This document shows positions 1 to 8,700 of a stretch of 64,000 nucleotides of DNA, in pieces. A program made the position numbers and the translations under genes. The notes under the pieces are model-generated. The model did no database searches. It was not told the origin of the DNA and saw only the letters and a program-made list of their open reading frames with translations. Location: IMG/VR virus record IMGVR_UViG_3300033153_012010, positions 1-64,000 of that record, one strand, 5' to 3'. The stretch comes from a virus. Each line of letters begins with the position of its first letter. Position 1 is the first letter of the stretch.

Positions 1-481
1 TGTTATACTCATTAGATTCAGCATAGAAATTTACATCTCCACAACTCCTTAATGGATTATCTTCTGCAAATCCACTAAACGTAACTACTTGGCATCCAAG
101 CTCTTTTCCTTTGTTAGCAGCATTGATTACATTCATACTGCGACCACTTGAACTGATTACAACAATCATATCTCCTTCTTCAGCATAAAGATTAACGAAT
201 CTTTCAAATATACCTTCATATCCAAAATCATTACCTGCAGCTGTAATAAACTCTGCAGACTCTACGCTCATTGTTTTTACTCCAAGTTGATTAACATAAT
301 CAAGTGCTCCGTGATTGGCGATAAGCGTACTTGCTCCATTACCAGCAAAAATGATTTGCCCCTTATTTGCACGAGTTTCAAGTATAAGATTCTTCATAGC
401 AATCATATTATCAGCAAGGTCATCACTCATAATTTTACTCTTAACATCTTCCATATATTTTTCAATCCATTCTTTATCCAT
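1..481 (-). CDS. SIS-domain sugar isomerase, GmhA-like (partial, C-terminus beyond window)
   Basis: About 160 residues are visible; the gene runs off the left edge. The ATG at 481-479 overlaps the end of the upstream oxidoreductase gene by 8 nt. The reading frame shows the SIS sugar-phosphate binding pattern: IIFAGNGAS around residues 43-51 (phosphate loop) and VVISSSGRSMNVI around 107-119 (the Ser-Ser-Ser-Gly loop typical of GmhA-type isomerases). Family members convert ketose phosphates such as sedoheptulose 7-phosphate to an aldose isomer in the cytoplasm. As the last visible gene of a glycosyltransferase operon it probably supplies an activated sugar precursor. Isomerase versus regulatory SIS protein cannot be decided from the fragment. 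Confidence 0.8.
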   Translation of the reverse strand, partial: MDKEWIEKYMEDVKSKIMSDDLADNMIAMKNLILETRANKGQIIFAGNGASTLIANHGALDYVNQLGVKTMSVESAEFITAAGNDFGYEGIFERFVNLYAEEGDMIVVISSSGRSMNVINAANKGKELGCQVVTFSGFAEDNPLRSCGDVNFYAESNEYN

Positions 482-1448
482 TGTCTTTACTTTTATAAAT
501 TTTATCAATCACTCTCATTACTTTGAGGGCATCATATGAATTACCTATTCCAATAGGTATATTTTTTTCTATTGCCTTTATGAAGTATTTAGCCTCTGAC
601 TTCCAAGAGTTATCTACTTCATATTCAAACCTCTCTTCTGTAAGCCTTGTCTTTCCTTTTGCTATTGTAAGTATCTCATTACCATAAGCTCCAGAAGATG
701 TTTTAAGACCATTTAAAGTCATGTATCCATTTTCAAGAAATACTTCAAATGCAAACAAATGTCTCCATTGAGTCATCGTTGAATGAAGTGATGCGGTGAT
801 TCCATTTTTACTATTCTCTAGGATAGCAAAAACATTATCTTCAACTCCATCAATCTTCCAGTAGCTATTTGTAACAGACGCTTGAACTTTGTCAAAATCA
901 GATGTCATATACATAAACAAATCAAGCATATGTATTCCTTGGTCAATTAGTATTCCACCACCAGACATATTTTTATCTGCTCTCCATCCCTTAAAGAAAT
1001 CTTCATCAACATTTTTCCCATATCTACCTCTCATCCAAATCACCTTTCCAAGCTCTCCAGAAGAAACCATTTCTCTCATATATCTTACACTATCATGATG
1101 CCTGTGGTTGAATCCGTACATAAGTTTTCCTTCACACTTAGATTCAACTTTCATAATTTCTTCAACTTCTTCTGGAGTAAACGCAGGAGGTTTTTCACAG
1201 AATACATGCTTGCCAGCTTCTAATCCTCTGATAACATATTCTTTATTAAAGCTGTTTGGAGTGCAAACAAAGATAGCATCAACATCAGCATTAAAAATTG
1301 CATCAACATCTTCTGCTACTTCATAATCTTCGGTAGATATATTCTTATCATATTCATATACAATAGAAACTTCACCTCCGCATTCTTCAAATGCTTTGGC
1401 TCTTATTTGTCCCATCTTACCAAATCCTATTATACCTGCTTTAATCAT
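474..1448 (-). CDS. Gfo/Idh/MocA family NAD(P)-dependent oxidoreductase
   Basis: 324 residues, the usual length for the family. The N-terminus has a Rossmann dinucleotide loop (GIIGFGKMGQIRAKA, residues 5-19) and the family signature EKP at 85-87 within HVFCEKPPAF. A catalytic-region histidine occurs in LIDQGIHMLDLF. Such enzymes oxidise or reduce sugars and nucleotide sugars. It overlaps the upstream dehydrogenase gene by 8 nt and the downstream SIS gene by 8 nt, so it is translated from the same operon mRNA. A role in making an unusual sugar for the neighbouring glycosyltransferases is inference; the substrate cannot be read from the sequence. Confidence 0.88.
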   Translation of the reverse strand: MIKAGIIGFGKMGQIRAKAFEECGGEVSIVYEYDKNISTEDYEVAEDVDAIFNADVDAIFVCTPNSFNKEYVIRGLEAGKHVFCEKPPAFTPEEVEEIMKVESKCEGKLMYGFNHRHHDSVRYMREMVSSGELGKVIWMRGRYGKNVDEDFFKGWRADKNMSGGGILIDQGIHMLDLFMYMTSDFDKVQASVTNSYWKIDGVEDNVFAILENSKNGITASLHSTMTQWRHLFAFEVFLENGYMTLNGLKTSSGAYGNEILTIAKGKTRLTEERFEYEVDNSWKSEAKYFIKAIEKNIPIGIGNSYDALKVMRVIDKIYKSKDNG

Positions 1449-2385
1449 TTTCTAAAAAAGTAATTACATTCCCAATTGATTGTGCTTCCATATCTTCCCT
1501 ACTCTGTTTTGAGCAACTGCCCATATGAGATGTTAATAGGGTGTTTTTTAATTCTCTAAGTTCACCAACATATGGTTCTACAACAAAAGCGTCAATAGCA
1601 GCACTAGCATCTTTGTTTTCCCTCAGCCAGAGACATAAATCTTCTTCATTTATAATACCACCTCTTGAGCTATTTATAATAATAGAATTTTTTTTCATCA
1701 TTTCCAATTCTGACTTGGAAATAAAACCTTTATTTTCTTCACTAAATGGGATGTGAATACTTATGATGTCACACTCTTTAAGTATCTCTTCCTTAGAGGC
1801 GAAGAATATTTTGTCAATCTCTACTGGAACTAGTTTGTCCTTAACTTTTTCTTTTATGATGTCGTTGATGTAAATCTTATTTGGACCGAATGCTTTTATC
1901 TTTTCAAGAACACTTGAGCCTATCCTTCCGCAGCCAATTATTCCAACGTTACAGTTTCTGATTTCACGACCAATATACCTTTTCCATCCGCCCATTTTAA
2001 TTTTAGCATCAGCTCTATTAATATTTCTGGCAAGAGTTAATATTTGTCCGATGATAAGTTCTGCAACAGCATTGGTTGGAGCATCTGGAGTATTTGTAAC
2101 TTTTATTCCTCTCTCATTGCATGCTTCAAGGTCTACAGAATCCATACCAATTCCAACCCTACTTATCAGTTTAAGGTTTGGACAAAGGTCAAGAACTTCT
2201 GAGATATACATTTCTGTTCCAGCTATAATCATATCTGGTTGCTCAGAAATTAAAAAGTCCCTATGTTCTTGGGGACTCATTTTTCTTTCGTGTGGATTAA
2301 ATTTTATTACTGCCCCCTCTTTTTCTAAATTTAGAAGCCCTTCATTTATCCTAGTAAATGGATGTGTCGTTATTATTATTTTCAA
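1441..2385 (-). CDS. D-isomer-specific 2-hydroxyacid dehydrogenase (phosphoglycerate dehydrogenase-like)
   Basis: 314 residues. NAD-binding loop GIIGCGRIGSSVLEKI sits near the middle. The catalytic Arg lies in INSSRGGIINEEDL, the Glu in DAFVVEPYVGE and the His in LLTSHMGSCSKQS, as in SerA-type enzymes. The start is a TTG at 2385-2383 that overlaps the TGA of the sulfotransferase gene (TTGA). The next in-frame ATG is about 35 codons in and would delete the first beta strand (KIIITTHPF), so TTG is preferred. Family enzymes interconvert 2-hydroxy and 2-keto acids. Together with the SIS and Gfo/Idh proteins it suggests synthesis of a modified sugar or acid, but the substrate is unknown. Confidence 0.85.
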   Translation of the reverse strand: MKIIITTHPFTRINEGLLNLEKEGAVIKFNPHERKMSPQEHRDFLISEQPDMIIAGTEMYISEVLDLCPNLKLISRVGIGMDSVDLEACNERGIKVTNTPDAPTNAVAELIIGQILTLARNINRADAKIKMGGWKRYIGREIRNCNVGIIGCGRIGSSVLEKIKAFGPNKIYINDIIKEKVKDKLVPVEIDKIFFASKEEILKECDIISIHIPFSEENKGFISKSELEMMKKNSIIINSSRGGIINEEDLCLWLRENKDASAAIDAFVVEPYVGELRELKNTLLTSHMGSCSKQSREDMEAQSIGNVITFLEND

Positions 2386-3014
2386 AACTCAAAATTAAAT
2401 TTATCTATTATTCCTTTTTCGTAATCAGCAACTATATCAATTGTTTCTTGTGAAGTATAAAATTCTTTATAGTGTTTGTGGGTTGAGGTGTTTATTTTTT
2501 TAACCCCAACTGAACCTGCTCCAGGAGCTTTCATGTCTGTTAAAAATTTAACTAAACCACTTTCAATATTATCAAGCATTAGAAAATTATCAAAAGCTAA
2601 TTCTCCATCTTCATCAACTATGTAATCAATTTGAGGTCTAAACTCTCTTCTCTCATCTTCTATAAACGCTGGAACAAATTCGTCAAAAGTCATCCCGCTT
2701 GATATTGCTTCATGTAATTTATAAAACCCACTAACAGTTGCTTTATTTTGTCCAGTATAAGTATAAAATGAAACCATTCTTTCCCACGGGTTTCTTATTG
2801 TGCAGAAATATATAAATCCACTAGGTTTTTTGTCTATTATTTTCTCTGTTTCCAAATATGAAAAATGACCTTTCATATTAGGGTTTAGTCTTGTTTGAAA
2901 GCTTGGGCTCCTATTGTATTTTTTCAAAGCAGTAACGACAGACATTCCTCCATTTTTTGGTATATGAAGAAAAATATGTCTATCACCTGGTTTTATGTCG
3001 AGAATGTAACTCAT
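2382..3014 (-). CDS. sulfotransferase-like protein
   Basis: 210 residues. The N-terminus has the PAPS 5'-phosphosulfate loop HIPKNGGMS (residues 17-25) and a 3'-phosphate-binding motif RNPWERMVSFY (74-84), both typical of carbohydrate sulfotransferases of the sulfotransferase-2 type. It is shorter than most members but keeps both cofactor motifs. It overlaps the GT10-like gene upstream by 1 nt and the dehydrogenase downstream by 4 nt. Family enzymes transfer sulfate from PAPS to a sugar hydroxyl. Here it could sulfate a glycan made by the neighbouring transferases (inference). A kinase-like P-loop protein is less likely because of the RNPWER motif. Confidence 0.8.
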   Translation of the reverse strand: MSYILDIKPGDRHIFLHIPKNGGMSVVTALKKYNRSPSFQTRLNPNMKGHFSYLETEKIIDKKPSGFIYFCTIRNPWERMVSFYTYTGQNKATVSGFYKLHEAISSGMTFDEFVPAFIEDERREFRPQIDYIVDEDGELAFDNFLMLDNIESGLVKFLTDMKAPGAGSVGVKKINTSTHKHYKEFYTSQETIDIVADYEKGIIDKFNFEF

Positions 3015-3811
3015 TATATTCTTTTTGTTATTTCATCTTTAAGTCTAACAGCAACGTCTGCATATTCAAGACTTCTTTTATAGTTTTCCTCAATATAAGG
3101 AAGCATTTCATTATATGTTTCTTCAGTAAGATTATTGCAAGCTTCTACTATTTCTGCCAATGTATCAGCCATAATAAAGCCTCTTGTATCAAACCAGTCC
3201 TTAATATTTGGACAACCACAATAGATAGGTACTGTCTTTGTAATGAGACAATCAATAAGTTTTTCTGTAAACCAATTTCTTCTACTAATATTTTCTATGC
3301 AGATATGAAACTGACTATCAAATAAAGGTTTTTTATCATCTCCAAGAACAGGGTTGTTATTAAAATTTTCAACCCCCGAATTATGATTTCCACTTAAGAA
3401 AAAATTTCTTGGAATATTAATCTTATCTTCTTTAAACCACACCTTTTGTCTAAGCAGGTGTCCTGCAGCCATCTTCTTTCCGCCAACAAGAGTTGATACA
3501 GAAAAAGATTTCCCTGGGAACTCATATCCTCTAATCCAAGTTGATGCCAATGGGAACACACTAGACTTATCTGTAGCATCCAAAAGAGCTTGGTTGTGCG
3601 TAAACAGGTGATTATATGTACCTGCTCTAATCCCTTGGAGCGCTTGTGGAGATATATCCATAATCTCAGGCGGCTCCAATAAGAATACAAATCTCACTGT
3701 ATCTTCTGGAATTGGGTTTCTTGGTATTTGGTCAACATAAAGCTCGATTTGTTTTTCGTGCTCAAGGTCAAACTCAAGTTCCCAGGGACATGATATTTTA
3801 ATATTATTCAT
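3014..3811 (-). CDS. glycosyltransferase family 10-like (fucosyltransferase-type)
   Basis: 265 residues. The C-terminal half carries the GDP-sugar binding signature of GT10 alpha-1,3-fucosyltransferases: FHICIENISRRNWFTEKL followed by LITKTVPIYCGCPNI, in which the ENS-like and TEKL / VPIYxG positions are conserved. The N-terminal acceptor domain is short and diverged (RFVFLLEPPEIM, FTHNQALLDAT). It is followed one base later by the sulfotransferase and abuts the upstream transferase. The likely reaction is transfer of fucose or a related deoxysugar. Donor and acceptor are unknown. Confidence 0.75.
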   Translation of the reverse strand: MNNIKISCPWELEFDLEHEKQIELYVDQIPRNPIPEDTVRFVFLLEPPEIMDISPQALQGIRAGTYNHLFTHNQALLDATDKSSVFPLASTWIRGYEFPGKSFSVSTLVGGKKMAAGHLLRQKVWFKEDKINIPRNFFLSGNHNSGVENFNNNPVLGDDKKPLFDSQFHICIENISRRNWFTEKLIDCLITKTVPIYCGCPNIKDWFDTRGFIMADTLAEIVEACNNLTEETYNEMLPYIEENYKRSLEYADVAVRLKDEITKRI

Positions 3812-4696
3812 TTAAAAATATTTTTTTACTAATTCGTAATCTTCTTTTCCGTATTCAAATTCTATATCTTCATTATAGAAAACTTTCATGTAAAGCGCAA
3901 ATCTTTTCTTTGCCCATTCTGTATATGTAACAGGAACGTTTCCATTTCCATTGTAGAAGAAATTCATTCCAGAACCAATCCCTGCGAAGTGAATCAATTT
4001 ATTTCCGAAATCAAAAAGCTCATTCATCTTTGGGTCATCATTATCAAAACTTCCCTCATCATTACATGAACCATAATCTTCATAATCTAAGTAATAAACT
4101 TTCCCGCCATTGTTTATGATGTCAAATGACACTGGGTCAAAGAAATCCATTACTGGATGTCCAGCTGGGTTAAAATAACCAGCAACCATTCTGTGCATGG
4201 TATCAAAATCATAATCACCTATCTTTTCAAGATTAACTCCAAGAAAATATGTACTCACAACATCTTCAAGCTTTCTTATATCCTCTTCATTCATGTGAGC
4301 TGGGATAGTCTTTATATTCTTATATGCTCTCCTTGGGCCTATAAGGTCATAGCCCTCTTCAAACTTTGTTGTAATATCAGAAAGAGATTCTTCTCTGAAT
4401 ACAACATCACTATCTATTTGAATTATCTTTGTGTAATCTCCATATTCTCCACTCATCACTTTAGTCCAAACATATGAAGTCCCAAGATGACCTTGCTTAA
4501 AATAATCTTCTATTAAATTGTCTGAAGACATTTCAATGTACTCATTGTTTTTGTGCTTGCCAGCTTCTTTAAAATCTTTGTGAGTTCCGAATATGTGAAT
4601 TTTAGCATCATGATGTTCATGAAAACTTTCTATACATTTTTTTAATACCTTTCCACAATTATAGGCAATTACAAATATGAAAACATCATCATTCAT
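3812..4696 (-). CDS. putative GT-A fold glycosyltransferase
   Basis: 294 residues. It begins VFIFVIAYNCGKVLKKCIES, the first strand and helix of a nucleotide-sugar-binding GT-A fold. A DxD-type motif lies in IIQIDSDVVF. No close family could be named. The C-terminal half (MDFFDPVSFDIINNGGKVYY, NELFDFGNKLIHFAGIGSG) is acidic and aromatic. It overlaps the upstream family 2 transferase by 8 nt and ends one base before the GT10-like gene. It is probably one step in glycan assembly by this operon. Confidence 0.62.
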   Translation of the reverse strand: MNDDVFIFVIAYNCGKVLKKCIESFHEHHDAKIHIFGTHKDFKEAGKHKNNEYIEMSSDNLIEDYFKQGHLGTSYVWTKVMSGEYGDYTKIIQIDSDVVFREESLSDITTKFEEGYDLIGPRRAYKNIKTIPAHMNEEDIRKLEDVVSTYFLGVNLEKIGDYDFDTMHRMVAGYFNPAGHPVMDFFDPVSFDIINNGGKVYYLDYEDYGSCNDEGSFDNDDPKMNELFDFGNKLIHFAGIGSGMNFFYNGNGNVPVTYTEWAKKRFALYMKVFYNEDIEFEYGKEDYELVKKYF

Positions 4697-5453
4697 CGTA
4701 TAACTTATTTAGTGTTTCGTAACTAGGAAGACCTCTAAGTAACCCTTCTATTCTATTGATTTCGCCCTGATTAACCTTCGTTTCATTCATTGGGTTTTCT
4801 CTATTATAAACATAAAGAATATCTGGAATGTATCTACTCTTATCAACTCCACACATCTCCAGCATTGGAAATTGAAACGAAAGGTCTGGTGCCATTGATA
4901 CATAATTATCTGTGGTCGGGTCTTTCATATCTTCTGGATTAATCTTCAAGAATAATTCTCTTCTAAATGTTCTCAAGTGACTTGCAAGCCATTTGTGGCT
5001 TCTAAATGTTTTATTCTCTCTAACATCAAGTGGATACTCATGATAATGCTCTGAGATGTCTCTATATGGAAACTCTTCATAAGTTCCATAAGTCATCCAG
5101 CAATCATACTTATTGTATTCTTTATTTACTCTAGCGAGAACTCCATCATGTGGAAACCAATCATCTCCATCAAGGGTAATCACAATTGATTTCTCCTTAG
5201 ACATTTCAGTTCCAATCCTTATATTCTCGCCCTGATATTTTCTTTGTTCATTCTGAAGAACTCTAAGGTTATCAAACTTATCTACATACTCCTTAGCTTT
5301 TTCATAAGTTCCATCATTAGATTTAGCATCTAAGAATATAATCTCATAGTCAGAGTAGTCTTGAGATATTGCACTATCAAGACATCTCTCAACGTATTGA
5401 ATCGCATTCATCGTGCTAATTACGATTGATATGTGATTGATATGTTTCTTCAT
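4689..5453 (-). CDS. family 2 glycosyltransferase (paralogue A)
   Basis: 254 residues, GT-A fold. The N-terminus ISIVISTMNAIQYVERCLDS is the typical family 2 start, and the metal-binding DxD region is VITLDGDDWFPHDGVL. It shares DGDDWFP, HLRTFR, YxYNRxNPxxE and VNQ with the product of 6355-7125, so the two are clear paralogues in one operon. It overlaps its upstream neighbour by 1 nt and its downstream neighbour by 8 nt. The C-terminal half differs from the paralogue, consistent with a different acceptor. Donor sugar unknown. Confidence 0.88.
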   Translation of the reverse strand: MKKHINHISIVISTMNAIQYVERCLDSAISQDYSDYEIIFLDAKSNDGTYEKAKEYVDKFDNLRVLQNEQRKYQGENIRIGTEMSKEKSIVITLDGDDWFPHDGVLARVNKEYNKYDCWMTYGTYEEFPYRDISEHYHEYPLDVRENKTFRSHKWLASHLRTFRRELFLKINPEDMKDPTTDNYVSMAPDLSFQFPMLEMCGVDKSRYIPDILYVYNRENPMNETKVNQGEINRIEGLLRGLPSYETLNKLYDE

Positions 5454-6355
5454 TATTTAAACTCTTTGATAATATCAACTTTTAAATCAATTATCTCCTT
5501 CTTATCTTCAATTGATAATTTTTTAAAAATGTTATTAATTAACTGCATTTCATCAGTATAAGGATTGTTCATCCAGGTTGGTGGATGGTACATATGATAT
5601 AGTTCAATATCTGGTTCATCTGAAATATGCATCTTGTCAACAACATCTACTTTGGCCCAAAAAAATGCATCCTCTGGAGAGTTGGCTAAAAACAATTCCG
5701 CATCATAACCACCTACTTCAAAAAACAAATCTCTCTCAACAAGTATTGAACCTCCTGGGGCTCCAATCATTATTTTTCCACCAAGCCTTGGGTAGTCTAC
5801 TTCTGGCATATCTATATTAAGGTCATCAATTGAAAACTCTCCTGACATTACCTTTGGGGTAAACTCTTCATTAATATAAAGAACCCTTCTTCCAGTAAAG
5901 CATTGAATTGCTCTACATTGTTTGTGAGATATGTTGTCAAATAGATTTAAAAAGAAATCAGTTTGAACTAAGCAATCAATATCATGAAACAAACAGTATT
6001 TTGATTTATTACCAAAAAATACAGCCGCATTATATGAGAGGCATTTGTTAAATAGCTTTTCTTCCTCTGGCCTAATCCAAATATAATTAAGCTTATTCTT
6101 TTTACAAAACTTCGAATGTTCTGGTAATTTTGAATGCTCAACTACTGTGTAAGTAATGTTGAGTGGAGATTTTTCTGCAGCTGCAAGGAAGCTTTTATAC
6201 ATTGGCTCAGCAAATTCAGCTCTACCTCTTGCTGTAATTATAAAATTTATATCATAAGATTCTTCAGGATTCTGAATAATTACAACATTCTCTTCCTTTA
6301 CTTTATTGTAATCAAACCTCTTAGCTTTTATATGTTTAATTAAATCTTCTTTCAT
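5453..6355 (-). CDS. galactosyltransferase-like protein (GT7-type C-terminal domain)
   Basis: 300 residues. INFIITARGRAEFAEPMYKS starts the GT-A domain. FHDIDCLVQTDFF holds the metal-binding D-x-D, and VGGYDAELFLANSPEDAFFW resembles the GG(F/Y)D...EDDDF segment of beta-4-galactosyltransferase-like (GT7 C-terminal) enzymes. That segment usually binds the acceptor. The gene overlaps both neighbours by 1 nt. It probably transfers a hexose onto the growing glycan. GT7 placement is by motif pattern only; a distant family 2 enzyme is the alternative. Confidence 0.72.
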   Translation of the reverse strand: MKEDLIKHIKAKRFDYNKVKEENVVIIQNPEESYDINFIITARGRAEFAEPMYKSFLAAAEKSPLNITYTVVEHSKLPEHSKFCKKNKLNYIWIRPEEEKLFNKCLSYNAAVFFGNKSKYCLFHDIDCLVQTDFFLNLFDNISHKQCRAIQCFTGRRVLYINEEFTPKVMSGEFSIDDLNIDMPEVDYPRLGGKIMIGAPGGSILVERDLFFEVGGYDAELFLANSPEDAFFWAKVDVVDKMHISDEPDIELYHMYHPPTWMNNPYTDEMQLINNIFKKLSIEDKKEIIDLKVDIIKEFK

Positions 6356-7125
6356 TATAGATTAAGTGTTTCAGCCCCTTTTTTATAAGACACGATTGTT
6401 TTTAAAGGAGTCTTTTGGCTTACTGCTTTGTGAACATCCCATTGAGCTTGTTGGTTTACTCTATCTTCTGAGATTGGATTATCTCTATTGTAAATATAAA
6501 GAATGGTATCGTTAAACAATGTCTTGTCATGACCAGCCATTTCCATAATAGAAAACATCATTGCTGTATCATAAGACCAACGATAAAAGTTTCCATCATC
6601 ATCTTTTAAGTGAGCAAAGTTTGGACTCTGGTCTTCAATTCTTTGATATAATCCAGCTCTAAATGTTCTCAGGTGAGATACTTTAAAAGGACCAGTTCTA
6701 ACGTTATCAAATTCTTCTGGAGTATAAGAAGTTGCGAAGCCTCTTTGTCCATTTGTCCAACTTGCCTGTCCATACATAATCCAACAGTCATGTTCTTTAT
6801 ATTGCTCATCAACATATTTAAGAACTTTCTTGTTTGGAAACCAATCATCTCCATCAAGAAGAACAACGATGTCGTCTTCATCACAATGATTCATAATAGC
6901 ATCATGAATATTTTCAAGAGCTGTCTTACGAACTGTATTATTAATTATAGTAATTTTATAATCTTCTTCTGGAAGCTTCTCAAGAGAGTCATCTGTAGAC
7001 ATATCATTAATGAATATTACTTCATAATTATCATATCTTTGTGTTATAGCTGTAGCCACACACTTCTCTAAGAAATCTCCTGGATTGTAGAAAGGTATTA
7101 TAACCTTCATTTTATTATTTTTCAT
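6355..7125 (-). CDS. family 2 glycosyltransferase (paralogue B)
   Basis: 256 residues from the ATG at 7125; another ATG at 7110 (MKVIIPFYNPGDF) would match the usual start of family 2 enzymes even more closely, so the start is uncertain by five codons. DxD motif in VVLLDGDDWFPNKKVL. It shares DGDDWFP, VSHLRTFRAG, ILYIYNRDNPISE and RVNQ with the product of 4689-5453. The start lies within the end of the gp13-like gene upstream. Probable role: transfer of a sugar from a nucleotide donor in the same glycan pathway. Confidence 0.87.
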   Translation of the reverse strand: MKNNKMKVIIPFYNPGDFLEKCVATAITQRYDNYEVIFINDMSTDDSLEKLPEEDYKITIINNTVRKTALENIHDAIMNHCDEDDIVVLLDGDDWFPNKKVLKYVDEQYKEHDCWIMYGQASWTNGQRGFATSYTPEEFDNVRTGPFKVSHLRTFRAGLYQRIEDQSPNFAHLKDDDGNFYRWSYDTAMMFSIMEMAGHDKTLFNDTILYIYNRDNPISEDRVNQQAQWDVHKAVSQKTPLKTIVSYKKGAETLNL

Positions 7126-7729
7126 CGTCAATAAGTTTTTGTAAATAAGTGTTTAACTTATTAATTGTTTCTTCACTCGCTGCATTTGTCTTTGAAGGGT
7201 TAATACATTCGATTCTTGTGTCTCCTTCATGAATTGGAATGAAATATTTAACAAAGTTATCATTGCCATTAAGTTTTTTCTTAACATCCTTTAGAAATGA
7301 TTCAACATCACCATGACTCATGTTCCCAATGTTTATATAAAATACTAGAATCATTTCAGCAAGTTCTTCAACATCTTTTTCTTGAAGGATTAGGTGTCTA
7401 AGAATTCTTTTTTCTTTTTCAGATTCAACCTGAAGACTTTCATAATTTAATTTCAAATCTGCTCCAGGAATTGGTAGATTCCCTTCAAATTTTCCTCTAA
7501 CTCTCGCAAGGGTTTCTTTACAAAGTGCATAGAAATATTTTCTAACCCAGAATCTTTCAATTTGCATGTGTTTATCTTTTGATAATTCTGCAATGGTTGC
7601 GTAAAGGTGGAATGATTCATAAGCATCATCTATTAAGTACGCCATTTGTTCATCTGTGAGCTCTACTATATGAACTGGTTCTCCAAGCATTATTCTTGCT
7701 CTCTCAATTGTTTGTTTTGTGTCTATCAT
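7115..7729 (-). CDS. shortened paralogue of neck protein gp13
   Basis: 204 residues. Its N-terminus (TIERARIMLGEPVHIVELTD, then DDAYESFHLY) and centre (FWVRKYFYALCKETLA, RGKFEGNLPIPGADLKLNY) match the two ends of the neck protein encoded at 28000-29187 (RIRRKIGAPVMGVELLDEH; TWVKRYAQALAKELLG; RGKFNGQLPIPGAELTLN). The long middle domain of gp13 is missing. The C-terminal ~85 residues (MILVFYINIGNMSHGDVESF) have no counterpart there. T4 gp13 caps the head at the portal. Why a copy lies between glycosyltransferases in an opposite-strand operon is unknown. It overlaps both neighbours (4 nt upstream, about 11 nt downstream). Confidence 0.75.
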   Translation of the reverse strand: MIDTKQTIERARIMLGEPVHIVELTDEQMAYLIDDAYESFHLYATIAELSKDKHMQIERFWVRKYFYALCKETLARVRGKFEGNLPIPGADLKLNYESLQVESEKEKRILRHLILQEKDVEELAEMILVFYINIGNMSHGDVESFLKDVKKKLNGNDNFVKYFIPIHEGDTRIECINPSKTNAASEETINKLNTYLQKLIDDEK

Positions 7730-8700
7730 TTTTCTTCTTTTTTATTTACCATTTGTTCAATTTTATCGAAAATTTTATCTATCTCAAACTTCTCTTCTTC
7801 AGTTGTTTCATTCCATTTCTTTCCGAATTTTTTTATTGCAACTTTATCTAATGAAGAACTCTCTACTGTTAGGTCTCCAAGTTCAAGTTTTTGATGACAC
7901 CCTTTTATGTTAGAGAAGTCTATAGATTCTAAATTTATAAATTTGTCATCAAGAAATTTCGTATTCATTATTCTTCTCCTAACTCCTGCTTCCATGTTTT
8001 TATATAACACTTCTTTCTCGTCTTCTATAGATTGCTGTACCCTTCCAGCTGGAACTCCAACAAGAGTGCTTTCTTTATAGGATACCATCTTGTTTCTTGG
8101 AAACGTTTCTGTGTAGTCAAATAAAGATGCTTCCAACCCTTCTGCGTTTACAAACTTTGATTTCTTTGTAAGTTTATAAATATCCTTTCTCCTAAAGATA
8201 TGACCCTCTGTTGAGAATGGGTATCCAAAATCAAGATAGTGAAGCGTCCAATCCCATTTCATAAAATCTCCACAATCTTCTATATCATTTAATACATTCT
8301 CTGCACCAAGAGTATAACACTTTGTAGTATTCTCCCCAAGTCTAAGAGAAAAGCATACAACATCATCATCTGCTTCTATTTGACTAGTAATATCTTCTAG
8401 CTTGATTTCTTTATATATGATGTTATCATCAAGAAAAAAACAAGCGTAGTCATGTTTGCTATTAAGATTCTCTACAACTTGTTCTCTAAAGTCATCTGTT
8501 TCCCTCTCAAAGTTTACGTGACTAAACCTCTTATCATCTACAACACGACCATATGCCTCATCAAAATACTCTTCAGTACCTTTGATTATAATATTCAAAT
8601 CAAATACACCTGGGGCATTTTTGTTCACGCTCTCTAGGAAAATATTTAACTGAGCAGCATTGTCGTTGCTAAATACTATTGCATTAATCTTTTGACTCAT
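7726..8700 (-). CDS. putative glycosyltransferase-like protein
   Basis: 324 residues. The first 150 residues have a GT-A-like pattern: KINAIVFSNDNAAQLNIFLES, then a D-rich candidate metal site YACFFLDDNIIYKE. A GHIFRRKDIYKL segment resembles the acceptor-side region of family 2-like enzymes. The last third (NLESIDFSNIKGCHQKLEL) is unique. It overlaps thioredoxin by 17 nt and the gp13-like gene by 4 nt. Family assignment is weak; location in the operon supports a sugar-transfer role. Confidence 0.55.
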   Translation of the reverse strand: MSQKINAIVFSNDNAAQLNIFLESVNKNAPGVFDLNIIIKGTEEYFDEAYGRVVDDKRFSHVNFERETDDFREQVVENLNSKHDYACFFLDDNIIYKEIKLEDITSQIEADDDVVCFSLRLGENTTKCYTLGAENVLNDIEDCGDFMKWDWTLHYLDFGYPFSTEGHIFRRKDIYKLTKKSKFVNAEGLEASLFDYTETFPRNKMVSYKESTLVGVPAGRVQQSIEDEKEVLYKNMEAGVRRRIMNTKFLDDKFINLESIDFSNIKGCHQKLELGDLTVESSSLDKVAIKKFGKKWNETTEEEKFEIDKIFDKIEQMVNKKEEK

